A stretch of 17,474 nt of DNA from Treponema sp. Its GTDB lineage: Bacteria; Spirochaetota; Spirochaetia; Treponematales; Breznakiellaceae. The notes under the pieces were generated by a model. It did not search any database. It worked only from the letters and a program-made list of their open reading frames with translations, and was not told the origin of the DNA. The position numbers were made by a program, and so were the translations under genes. Below, piece after piece: positions 8,079-15,405 of the stretch (the stretch's first letter is position 1; each line of letters starts with the position of its first letter). The DNA lies in NCBI GenBank assembly GCA_031266255.1, contig JAISBK010000078.1:1-17474 (forward strand), written 5' to 3'.

Positions 8079-8107
8079 GCAAAATGTTCTGTATTTTGCG
8101 TTTTTTT
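8079..8107 (+). terminator. Rho-independent terminator candidate
   Basis: GCAAAAT (8079-8085) pairs perfectly with ATTTTGC (8093-8099) around a 7-nt loop, and a run of seven T (8101-8107) follows one base later. The stem is AT-rich and so weak, but the arrangement is that of an intrinsic terminator on the plus strand. It would separate the first importer operon from the second. Confidence 0.5.
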
Positions 8108-8113
8108 AACGGA

Positions 8114-8145
8114 AGTTGTTCGAAAACTGAGACTTCTGAACAACT
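8114..8145. repeat. 8-bp perfect inverted repeat related to the dyad at 8040
   Basis: AGTTGTTC (8114-8121) and GAACAACT (8138-8145) are exact complements with a 16-nt centre. The motif TTGTTCGA is shared with the 14-bp dyad upstream. It lies 23 bp before the start codon of the next gene, so it could affect its initiation or be part of the same repeat element. Confidence 0.5.
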
Positions 8146-8168
8146 CTATTGTTTTCTCGAGGAGGAAT

Positions 8169-9494
8169 ATGAAGAATTTATCTATCACTGTCATAATGAG
8201 GAAGGCTTTTGTTTTTCCGCTGATCCTTATGCTGGCCTTTGCGACCTGTACAAAGAAACAGCCGACCAATACCGCATTGGAGATAAAAGAGCTGCGGTTT
8301 ATGTGGTGGGGTTCGGAAGAGCGTAATAACGCTACCCTACAGACAATAGCCCTGTTTGAAGAGAGAAATCCGGAGGTCAAAATCTACGGTGAATACAGCG
8401 CCTATGACGGGTATTTCGACAAATTGGCCGCGCAGTTGGCTGGCGGAACGGCCCCCGACATCATTCAAAACGAACCAAACCGGCTGGCTTCACAACTGAC
8501 CCACCTTACCGATCTTACCAGTAAAATCGACTTTTCCGGCTATACCCAAGATTCCTTAAAACAGATGGAGATTAACGGAAGGCTTTATGGCGCTCCCCTG
8601 CAGGTCGCCGGTGGTGGCCTAGCTTATAATAAAACCCAGCTCGATAGATACGGCATAGAACCGCTGGCATTTCCATTTTCCTGGGAAGACCTGGGCGCGA
8701 CCGTTAAAGAAATCTACACCAAGTCCGGGGGTAAGTTATACGGCATCGCCGACCAGGGTGTATGGGGCCCCAACGCTCAAATCGCGCCGTTTATCGCGGC
8801 AAAGAAGCCGGATCTGGTGGGACAATTTTATCCCTACGATAATGATAAGCTGACGCTCGTCGAAGAAGACCTTGAGTTTTGGTATCAATATTGGGCGGAG
8901 TTGCGGGACTTTGGCGCCCTTGTGCCGCCAGAAGTTACCATTGCAGGCGAATCGGCGGCAAACAATGTGGTGGCCAAGGGAATTTCGGCATATATTATTA
9001 TTCCTGCCACTATTTTTGGCCAACTGGTGGGCCAGACCACCGATGAATTGGGACTTTTACCGCTCCCGGTCAGCAGTCAGATGACGGGTTCTACCATGAC
9101 CTACGGCCAGCCGACCTCTATCTACAATAAAAGCAAACATCTGGAGACCGCCGTCAGCTTCCTTAATTTTCTTGTCAATGATCCGGATGCGGCCAAGCTC
9201 TTGAGAGCGACCCGTGGCGTACTTCCGACAAAGGTTCAACGCGATGCCTTTGCTACCCTTAGTTCGGTTTCAAACGCTGATCGCGCAATCATCGATTGTC
9301 TGAACAAGTACAGCGAATATGACATCAGGGGTCCGGTTGCTGGTCTGGGGTTCAAGGCCGCTGGCCAAATTTTCAATACCCTGCAGTTGTTTGATCAAGT
9401 CGGCCAGGAGATAGCATTCAAGAAGCTCGCTGTAGATAAAGCTCCCGCTGAATTTTTGACGCGGGCGAATAAGATGGCGGATACTTTTAAATAG
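8169..9494 (+). CDS. Sugar ABC importer substrate-binding lipoprotein, family 1 (MalE-like)
   Basis: A 441-aa extracellular sugar-binding protein. The start chosen is ATG 8169, because GAGGAGG (8159-8165) precedes it; the frame is open back to 8001, but that stretch is hairpin-rich and lacks a ribosome site. A signal sequence (about 1-27, hydrophobic VFPLILMLAFAT) ends in a cysteine followed by TKKQ, so it is probably a lipoprotein with a relaxed spirochaetal lipobox. ELRFMWWGSEERN begins the first lobe; GGTAPDIIQ and YGAPLQVAGGGLAYNK are typical of family-1 binding proteins. It precedes a MalF/MalG-type permease pair and is unrelated in size and style to the larger binding protein upstream, so a second importer is encoded. 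The ligand is unknown; a mono- or oligosaccharide of pectin is likely from context. Confidence 0.88.
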   Translation: MKNLSITVIMRKAFVFPLILMLAFATCTKKQPTNTALEIKELRFMWWGSEERNNATLQTIALFEERNPEVKIYGEYSAYDGYFDKLAAQLAGGTAPDIIQNEPNRLASQLTHLTDLTSKIDFSGYTQDSLKQMEINGRLYGAPLQVAGGGLAYNKTQLDRYGIEPLAFPFSWEDLGATVKEIYTKSGGKLYGIADQGVWGPNAQIAPFIAAKKPDLVGQFYPYDNDKLTLVEEDLEFWYQYWAELRDFGALVPPEVTIAGESAANNVVAKGISAYIIIPATIFGQLVGQTTDELGLLPLPVSSQMTGSTMTYGQPTSIYNKSKHLETAVSFLNFLVNDPDAAKLLRATRGVLPTKVQRDAFATLSSVSNADRAIIDCLNKYSEYDIRGPVAGLGFKAAGQIFNTLQLFDQVGQEIAFKKLAVDKAPAEFLTRANKMADTFK

Positions 9495-9566
9495 TATCCC
9501 GTAGCTTTCATGTCGTTGCCCTGTTTTTAACGAGGCGGTGGTGTGAAAAATTGAAAGGATGTTTGA

Positions 9567-10460
9567 ATGGCTGGAGGAAGGCTCGGATTGACCATGGCGG
9601 CAAAACAGGGCTTTACGGCCTATGTGATGCTTGCGCCGTGGATTATTGGAATTCTGGGCTTTACTTTATATCCGTTTATTAATGCAATGATTTTGTCATT
9701 TGGAAAATCAGATGTCTTTTCGTATAAATTTATAGGCATTACTAATTTTATAGAACTTATGGGGGACAAACGGTTTCTGAAATCCCTCGAAGTCACCGTC
9801 AAATACACTTTTCTGTCCGTGCCTCTCAAACTCGTTGTCGCGTTAATCATAGCGACTATTTTGTCAAAATCCACGAAAATTATGCATCTTCTCCGGACTG
9901 TGTTTTATATTCCATCCTTGATCGGCGGCAGCGTAGCCGTTGCGGTCATGTGGAGGATGCTTTTCGGTTATGAAGGACTTTGGAATTCCTTTCTGGCGCT
10001 TTTTGGCATAAGAGGCCGGGAATGGCTGGGGACACCCGAATATGCCCTGGCCCTGTTGATACTGTTGGTGGCTTGGCAATTTGGATCATCAATGATTATT
10101 TTTCTAGCAGGGCTTAAAAATGTGCCTCGGGAATTGCTTGAGGCGGCCCAAATTGACGGTGCTAATTCATTCCAGACGTATTTTTCCGTCACCCTGCCCA
10201 TGCTTACTCCAATCATTCAATTCAACCTGATTCTTCAGCTTATCGGTTCTTTCCAGACCTTTACACAGGGCTATCTTATTACAAAGGGTGGACCGATGGA
10301 TGAGACGCTCTTTACGGTACTTTACATTTATCAACAGGGCTTCGGTGCTTACCGAATGGGTTATGCCGCCGCTATGTCCTGGGTGTTGTTCATGATCATA
10401 CTGCTGGTTACGAGGCTGGTGTTTATCAGCTCTAAATTTTGGGTCTATTACAACGATTAA
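9567..10460 (+). CDS. Sugar ABC importer permease, MalF/UgpA type
   Basis: A 297-aa permease. The helix at about 17-40 (YVMLAPWIIGILGFTLYPFI) is the standard first segment of CUT1-family permeases, followed by SFGKSDVFSYKFIGITNFIELM. RTVFYIPSLIGGSVAVAVMWRML is split over helices 3-4, again typical. The ATPase-contact loop lies at 192-216 (EAAQIDGANSFQTYFSVTLP). The ribosome site AAAGGA is modest. It pairs with the permease 10 nt downstream and is fed by the lipoprotein upstream. The DNA of both permeases looks somewhat more AT-rich than the flanking enzyme genes, which could mean a separate origin. No ATPase gene accompanies them. Confidence 0.9.
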   Translation: MAGGRLGLTMAAKQGFTAYVMLAPWIIGILGFTLYPFINAMILSFGKSDVFSYKFIGITNFIELMGDKRFLKSLEVTVKYTFLSVPLKLVVALIIATILSKSTKIMHLLRTVFYIPSLIGGSVAVAVMWRMLFGYEGLWNSFLALFGIRGREWLGTPEYALALLILLVAWQFGSSMIIFLAGLKNVPRELLEAAQIDGANSFQTYFSVTLPMLTPIIQFNLILQLIGSFQTFTQGYLITKGGPMDETLFTVLYIYQQGFGAYRMGYAAAMSWVLFMIILLVTRLVFISSKFWVYYND

Positions 10461-10470
10461 GGGTAGAAAG

Positions 10471-11322
10471 ATGCGAGAAAAATCTTTTAACATTTCAGTC
10501 ATTGTAAAAAACTTCATTATCTTTGTTGTCTCATTGTGTATGATCTATCCCATCGTGTGGATGGTTCTGGGCAGCTTTAAGGCAAACGCGGAGATATTTT
10601 CTCCCGTGTCGTTTCTTCCATCAAAGTGGATGTTTGAAAACTACAGTAAGGGCTGGTATTCTATTCCATCGCACAATTTCGGGCAATTTTTTGGAAATTC
10701 ACTGTTTGTCACCCTGTTGGTGATTACCGGAACCCTGATCAGTACCACACTAGCGGGCTTTGCATTTGCGCGGCTGAAATTCCCGTTCCAAAAAGCGATG
10801 TTTGCTCTTGTCATGGCAACCCTTATGCTACCGAACCAGATTTTATTGATCCCTCGTTATGTCATGTTCGCGAATATCGGATGGACCGGCTCAATCCTAC
10901 CGCTTACTGTGCCCGCTTATTTTGCCCAGATAAGCGGGGCGTTTTTTATCTATCTGGCTATACAGTTTATGAGGGGCATTCCGAAAGAACTTGACGAGGC
11001 TGCGGTGGTGGATGGATGCAGTTATTTCTCGGTTTTCTTCCGTATCCTGCTTCCCAACTGCTCACCGGTCATTGTAACTATCTGTATTTTTTCTTTTATC
11101 TGGACTTGGGATGATTTTATGAATCAGCTTCTGTTCCTGAATAAAATCAACGATTACACCATTAGTTTGGCTTTGCGGTTGTTTATAGACAATCAGGCAA
11201 TGATAAGCTGGGGACAACTTTTTTCCATGTCTACGCTTTCGCTTGTACCGCCACTGATCATTTTCTTTTTTATGCAGCGGTACTTTGTTGAAGGGATCAC
11301 CATGTCTGGCATTAAAGCATAA
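10471..11322 (+). CDS. Sugar ABC importer permease, MalG/UgpE type
   Basis: A 283-aa permease, the MalG-like partner of the preceding gene. Helix 1 (about 13-36) is followed by the family pattern SFKANAEIFSPVSFLPSKW; LAGFAFARLKFPFQ (94-107) is also typical. The ATPase-contact loop is at 175-200 (DEAAVVDGCSYFSVFFRILLP), with cysteine replacing the usual alanine after DG. The C-terminus RYFVEGITMSGIKA is the standard tail. The ribosome site is weak, and translation may be helped by the close spacing to the upstream stop. A 61-nt gap separates it from the GH28 gene. Confidence 0.9.
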   Translation: MREKSFNISVIVKNFIIFVVSLCMIYPIVWMVLGSFKANAEIFSPVSFLPSKWMFENYSKGWYSIPSHNFGQFFGNSLFVTLLVITGTLISTTLAGFAFARLKFPFQKAMFALVMATLMLPNQILLIPRYVMFANIGWTGSILPLTVPAYFAQISGAFFIYLAIQFMRGIPKELDEAAVVDGCSYFSVFFRILLPNCSPVIVTICIFSFIWTWDDFMNQLLFLNKINDYTISLALRLFIDNQAMISWGQLFSMSTLSLVPPLIIFFFMQRYFVEGITMSGIKA

Positions 11323-11383
11323 GAATGGTTTAAATTATCCGGTAGTGTTACCGGTGGTCAAATTTATTATGAGGAGGCAGATA

Positions 11384-12901
11384 ATGGGTATTATTAGAGA
11401 GGGGTTATACAATATAGCGAATTACGGTGCGGTGGGAGACAAAAAGACCCTCAACACCGTCGCATTACAAGGGGTGATTGATGCCTGTGCCAAGGATGGC
11501 GGCGGCACGGTTTTCTGTCCCCCCGGTGATTATGTCACGGGGACGATATTTCTTAAAGACAATGTGTCTCTGTACCTGAGTCCGGGATGCGTCATTTGGG
11601 CCAGTACCGATATGAAAGATGCCCAAGCTCCTATCAAGGGTGATTCCCGGTACATTACCTGCCTTATCGGTGCCGCAAATGCCAGTAATATCTCTATTAC
11701 CGGTACCGGCAGGATTGACGGACAGGGCGACTTTTTCTGGGATAAACGGGAACCGAGTACGGAGGATAATTTTTACAATTTCCACAATGAACGGATTGGC
11801 TGGGGGCAGGTTGCCCAGGAATGGCGACTGGCAAAGGATCGTTACGCGAAACTCGTCCTGTTTACCAACTGCCGGCATGGCCTCATAGAAAATATCAGTC
11901 TGACCAATGCCCCCTGCTGGACTGTACATCTGCACGGATGTAATGATATGTTTATCCGGGGTATAACGATCAATGATAATATGTACGGCCCGAACACAGA
12001 CGGTATTGATATTGATTCCTGCGAACACGTTATCGTGTCGGATTGCAACATCTACTGTGGCGATGATGCGATAGTCCTTAAATCTACCGGGGCCAATGGG
12101 GTAGTGCGGAGCTGTCGGGACATAGCAGTTACCAACTGTCGGCTTACAACCTGCTGTAATGCCTTTAAGATGGGTACCGAATCTATCGGCGGTTTTGAGA
12201 ATATCACCTTTTCCAACTCGGTCATTTCCAACGAAGATACCAGCCCAGAATTGAAGGCCCTGGGGGGGATCGTCATTGAATCCACCGATGGAGGACACAA
12301 CAACAACATCGCGGTATCCAACATCGCTATGTTGAATGTCCGCGCCCCTTTCTTTGTCTTTCTGGGTGGCCGGGGGCGTAGGCCTGGGGTAGGAGGTTCC
12401 AGTCCCGAAGCTCTAAAGGCCAGGGATGATTTTAAGCCCGGTTCCATGAAAAATTTGATCTTTAACAATATCACCGCCCAGGGGGCGGTGATTACCTCCT
12501 CCATTACTGGTATGCCCGGTTTCGAGATTGACGACATAAGCTTTAATATGGTAAACATAGAATATCGGGGCGGTATGCCGGAGGATCTTTCAAAAGAAGT
12601 AGTTCCGGAACGTCCGAAGGCTTATCCCGAGACCACAGTTTATGGGAAAGGGGCCGCTGGCGGCTTGTACTTCCGGCATGTGCGGAATCTCAGTATGTCC
12701 CAGGTCAGCCTGCGGGCTCGGGAACCTGACGGAAGGCCCGTCATCATCCTAGATGATGTCAGGACCGCAGATCTTTCGGGGATTCGCGCCACACGGCCTG
12801 CCAGCGGCCAGCCAGTGATAAGGACATCCCGGTGCGACGATCTGTTTGTTGACAAGTGCCGTCCGGAGATCAGCATCCGTGAAGTAGGGGAAACAGTATG
12901 A
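11384..12901 (+). CDS. GH28-family glycoside hydrolase (polygalacturonase/rhamnogalacturonase-like)
   Basis: A 505-aa right-handed beta-helix enzyme. The start is ATG 11384, because GAGGAGG (11371-11377) precedes it; the open frame back to 11285 overlaps the permease gene and is not needed. The N-terminus (YNIANYGAVGD) is standard for GH28. NTDGID (204-209) and GDD (226-228) give the three catalytic aspartates D206, D227 and D228 with the normal spacing. The rest of the polygalacturonase active site differs: the GHG histidine position aligns with N259 (CNAFKMGTES) and the RIK arginine and lysine with V297 and E299 (GIVIES). That suggests a substrate other than plain polygalacturonan, perhaps rhamnogalacturonan oligomers. 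It has no signal peptide, so it is cytoplasmic. The stop overlaps the next start (ATGA). Confidence 0.85.
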   Translation: MGIIREGLYNIANYGAVGDKKTLNTVALQGVIDACAKDGGGTVFCPPGDYVTGTIFLKDNVSLYLSPGCVIWASTDMKDAQAPIKGDSRYITCLIGAANASNISITGTGRIDGQGDFFWDKREPSTEDNFYNFHNERIGWGQVAQEWRLAKDRYAKLVLFTNCRHGLIENISLTNAPCWTVHLHGCNDMFIRGITINDNMYGPNTDGIDIDSCEHVIVSDCNIYCGDDAIVLKSTGANGVVRSCRDIAVTNCRLTTCCNAFKMGTESIGGFENITFSNSVISNEDTSPELKALGGIVIESTDGGHNNNIAVSNIAMLNVRAPFFVFLGGRGRRPGVGGSSPEALKARDDFKPGSMKNLIFNNITAQGAVITSSITGMPGFEIDDISFNMVNIEYRGGMPEDLSKEVVPERPKAYPETTVYGKGAAGGLYFRHVRNLSMSQVSLRAREPDGRPVIILDDVRTADLSGIRATRPASGQPVIRTSRCDDLFVDKCRPEISIREVGETV

Positions 12902-13773
12902 AGACCGTTTTGATCACCGGCGGCAACGGGAGAATGGGCCGTTGTATTGCCAAGGGCCTGCGGGCCGCTGGTTTCCAGGTAGTGTCCGCCAGCCGTACGC
13001 CGAATGAAGAGCTGGGGGTAGTAAGCCTTGACGTGCGGGATTCCGAAGCCTGTATCGCCATTATGAAGGGTGTAGATGTGGTCATCCACATGGCCTATTA
13101 TCTTAAGTGCGATAAATTTAGGGAGGAGCAAGTACCCACCAATATAATCGGTACCTGGAACATCTACGAGGCGGCGGCAAAAAACGGCGTCAAACGGATG
13201 ATCTTCGGTTCCTCCAACCATGCGGTGGGTTATTATCAGCGTACCGATGAACTGCGGGATGATAGTATGCACCGCCCTGACAGCAGTTACGGCCTGTCCA
13301 AATGTTTTTCCGAACTCTGCGGACGCTATTTTTCTGACCGTTACGGAATCTCGGTCATCAACGTGCGTATCGGGAGCTTTTCGCATGACAACCTCCCCTA
13401 CTCGTACCGACGTTGCAAAACATGGCTCAGTTACGATGACACCCAGCAGCTTTTTCAAAAATGTGTTGAGGCTGATGAATCTATCCGTTTTCTGACCATC
13501 TACGGTACGTCAAATAATTCAGAAAACTATTTTGACATCTCCGGCCTCAAGGACCTCATTGGATATGAGCCCAAAGATAATGGTATGGATCATCTGGAAG
13601 AAGCGGTTAAGACCGATTATTTCAAGGGACTTGACGATTATGAATTCCTCGGTGGCGAAGGCTTTCTGCGCGATCCTTTTACCGGTGAAATAGTCGCGGA
13701 GGACCTGGACACGATCAGGAAGCGGCTGGTGAAGGATTATAAAAAACAACAGGGGTCACGGGCTGCCGAATGA
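12898..13773 (+). CDS. udh: Uronate dehydrogenase-like NAD-dependent oxidoreductase
   Basis: A 291-aa short-chain/epimerase-type Rossmann enzyme. TGGNGRMG (7-14) binds NAD. SSNHAVGYY (105-113) matches the SSNHxxGxY signature of uronate dehydrogenases, and Y131-x3-K135 (YGLSK) completes the catalytic set with S105 or S106. RIGSFS (157-162) and TWLSYDD (175-181) also follow the pattern I recall from the Agrobacterium and Pseudomonas enzymes. These oxidise D-galacturonate or D-glucuronate at C1 to the aldarolactone with NAD. The protein is somewhat longer at the C-terminus than the usual 265-275 aa. Its start overlaps the GH28 stop (ATGA), implying coupled translation, and its own stop overlaps the regulator start. 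A general NAD-dependent epimerase is the alternative, but the signature and context favour uronate. Confidence 0.8.
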   Translation: MKTVLITGGNGRMGRCIAKGLRAAGFQVVSASRTPNEELGVVSLDVRDSEACIAIMKGVDVVIHMAYYLKCDKFREEQVPTNIIGTWNIYEAAAKNGVKRMIFGSSNHAVGYYQRTDELRDDSMHRPDSSYGLSKCFSELCGRYFSDRYGISVINVRIGSFSHDNLPYSYRRCKTWLSYDDTQQLFQKCVEADESIRFLTIYGTSNNSENYFDISGLKDLIGYEPKDNGMDHLEEAVKTDYFKGLDDYEFLGGEGFLRDPFTGEIVAEDLDTIRKRLVKDYKKQQGSRAAE

Positions 13774-14453
13774 TGAAGGAGATTAAGATACCGCTGCCTA
13801 TCTCGGACCTGGTTGCCGATTCCATACGGAGGAGCATTGTTTCCGGGGAGCTGGAGGCGGGGCAGCCTATCTCGGTGAGCAAAATCAGCGATCTGCTTAA
13901 GGTCAGCACCACGCCGGTTAAGCAGGCCTTTAAGAGCCTCCAATCAGAGGGGCTCCTGATTACGAAACCCCGGAGCGGGACTACCGTCTCTGATTTTGCC
14001 CGGCGGAATCTTGAGTTTATCGTCGTGGTCCGATCCGCTCTGGAAGGGGCCGCCGCCTATATCGCGGCGCTGATCTGCAGCTTGGAGGATCTGCAAAAAA
14101 TGGAGGCGACACTGCAGGAAAGCGACAAAGCTATTAAAAAACATGATCTGTCTACTCTAGCCGAAAACAACACCCGGTTTCATAAGGCCATACGGGAAGC
14201 GGCGGGCAGCAGCTATCTTAACAACTTAATCAATCATCTGGTATCATTTGATTATTCCTTCAGGCGGTCGGCGCTGCAATCCCTGAAAGAACGAAAGCTT
14301 GGCAGTAAAGAACATTGGGATATTTTTCAGTATATACGGGATCGAAGGCCGGAAGCAGCCGAAAAAGCTTTGGCGGATCATATAAGAAGATCCAGTAGCG
14401 TAGTGATTACCAACTTGCGGCAAAAGAGCGGGGATGGGAATATAGGGATTTAA
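13770..14453 (+). CDS. GntR-family regulator, FCD (FadR-like) subfamily
   Basis: A 227-aa transcription factor. Residues about 10-76 are the winged helix of GntR proteins (LVADSIRRSIVSGELEAGQP, then VSTTPVKQAFKSLQSEGLL, with the wing PRSGTTVSDF). Residues about 85-215 are the all-alpha FCD ligand domain. Its metal-binding histidines appear as H138 (FH), H182 (EH) and H204 (DH); the usual aspartate of DxxFH is N134. FCD regulators commonly sense uronates or their keto-deoxy products. It lies inside the catabolic operon with an ATGA overlap to udh; two ATGs (13770, 13773) are possible starts. Probable targets are the palindromes at 4134-4151 and 4193-4208. Whether it represses or activates cannot be told. 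Confidence 0.88.
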   Translation: MMKEIKIPLPISDLVADSIRRSIVSGELEAGQPISVSKISDLLKVSTTPVKQAFKSLQSEGLLITKPRSGTTVSDFARRNLEFIVVVRSALEGAAAYIAALICSLEDLQKMEATLQESDKAIKKHDLSTLAENNTRFHKAIREAAGSSYLNNLINHLVSFDYSFRRSALQSLKERKLGSKEHWDIFQYIRDRRPEAAEKALADHIRRSSSVVITNLRQKSGDGNIGI

Positions 14454-14474
14454 TATTGATAAGGAGAATCGTTT

Positions 14475-15365
14475 ATGAGTTTTATCCCGAAGGGCATTAT
14501 TCCGGCCATGGTTACACCGCTGACGAATGACGAGAGGATCGATCTTGCGGCGCTACGGCGGGTTATCAAATATCTGCTGGACGGGGGTGTACACGGAATT
14601 TTTGTTATCGGTTCCACCGGCGAATTCTACGCAATCCCGGCAGAAGAAAAAAGGACGCTGTTGGAGGCTACCGTGGCTGAGGTGGGGAAAAAAGTACCCG
14701 TCTATGTGGGTGCCAGTGCCATAACCACCAGGGAATGTATCAGCCTGGCCCAGATGGCCGAATCCTGTGGGGCAGATGCGGTGTCGGTGTTGACGCCCAT
14801 GTTTATCTCCCCCAGCCAGAAGGATCTGGCCGAACACTACCGCGCCATCGCGGCGGAAACGAAATTGCTGGTGATCCTCTACAACAACCCGCTCCGAACC
14901 GGTGTCAACATTACGGCGGATACGGTAGAAAAGCTAGCCCAGGTCCCCAATATCATCGGCATAAAAGATAGCTCCGGCGATTTTACTTTAACCGCCGAGT
15001 ATATCAGGCTTACTAGAAGTAGGGAGGACTTTTCCGTACTTCAGGGGAGGGACACCCAGATCCTTGCGGGGCTGATGTACGGCGCCAAGGGGGCTATCGC
15101 CTCCTGCGCCAATGTAGCCCCGGCCCTGTGCTGCGAGATCTACAACAAATACCTGGTGGGGGATTACAAGGGTGCACTGGAAGCCCAGTTTGCCTTAGCG
15201 CCCCTGCGCATGGCTTTTAACCTGGGTACTTTTCCGGCGGTGATAAAAGATGCCTTGAACCTAATCGGCATAAATGTCGGTAGCTGTGTAAAGCCGGTTA
15301 AGCCCCTGATGGTGGAAGAAAAGGAAAAGCTCAAGAGTATTCTTAGGGGGATGCGTTTGATGTAG
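14475..15365 (+). CDS. DapA/NanA-family lyase or dehydratase, probably acting on a keto-deoxy sugar acid
   Basis: A 296-aa class I aldolase-type TIM barrel. GSTGE (46-50) binds the carboxylate of the keto acid, Y136 (in YNNP) is the catalytic tyrosine, and K164 (IKDSSGD) is the Schiff-base lysine. The TPYY stretch of true dihydrodipicolinate synthase is TPMF (108-110 region), and the gene is not near lysine genes. In a uronate operon the likely reactions are dehydration/decarboxylation of 5-keto-4-deoxy-glucarate to 2-oxoglutarate semialdehyde (KdgD type), or aldol cleavage to pyruvate plus tartronate semialdehyde. Sequence alone does not decide between them. AAGGAG precedes the ATG, 21 nt after the regulator gene. 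Confidence 0.85.
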   Translation: MSFIPKGIIPAMVTPLTNDERIDLAALRRVIKYLLDGGVHGIFVIGSTGEFYAIPAEEKRTLLEATVAEVGKKVPVYVGASAITTRECISLAQMAESCGADAVSVLTPMFISPSQKDLAEHYRAIAAETKLLVILYNNPLRTGVNITADTVEKLAQVPNIIGIKDSSGDFTLTAEYIRLTRSREDFSVLQGRDTQILAGLMYGAKGAIASCANVAPALCCEIYNKYLVGDYKGALEAQFALAPLRMAFNLGTFPAVIKDALNLIGINVGSCVKPVKPLMVEEKEKLKSILRGMRLM

Positions 15366-15405
15366 TCCTCTTAAGGATTGCAAATTCAACGGAGGAGAAA
15401 TTGAA

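Noticed and set aside
8040..8145. CRISPR-like repeats
   Set aside because: Only two related dyads, no regular spacers and no cas genes.
8001..8168. Extended N-terminus for the second binding protein
   Set aside because: The stretch is made of hairpins and a T7 tract; the signal peptide and GAGGAGG point to ATG 8169.
11285..11383. Earlier start for the GH28 gene overlapping the permease
   Set aside because: ATG 11384 has a strong ribosome site, and the family N-terminus begins right there.
11465..12298. Long minus-strand open frame opposite the GH28 gene (277 codons)
   Set aside because: It lies wholly inside a well-supported GH28 gene, has no ribosome site and its translation shows no family pattern.
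12640..13458. Minus-strand open frame of 272 codons across the GH28/udh junction
   Set aside because: It is antisense to two genes with clear catalytic motifs and has low-complexity, non-family sequence.
14475..15365. Lysine-pathway dihydrodipicolinate synthase
   Set aside because: The active-site TPYY stretch is TPMF, and the gene sits among uronate genes, not lysine genes.
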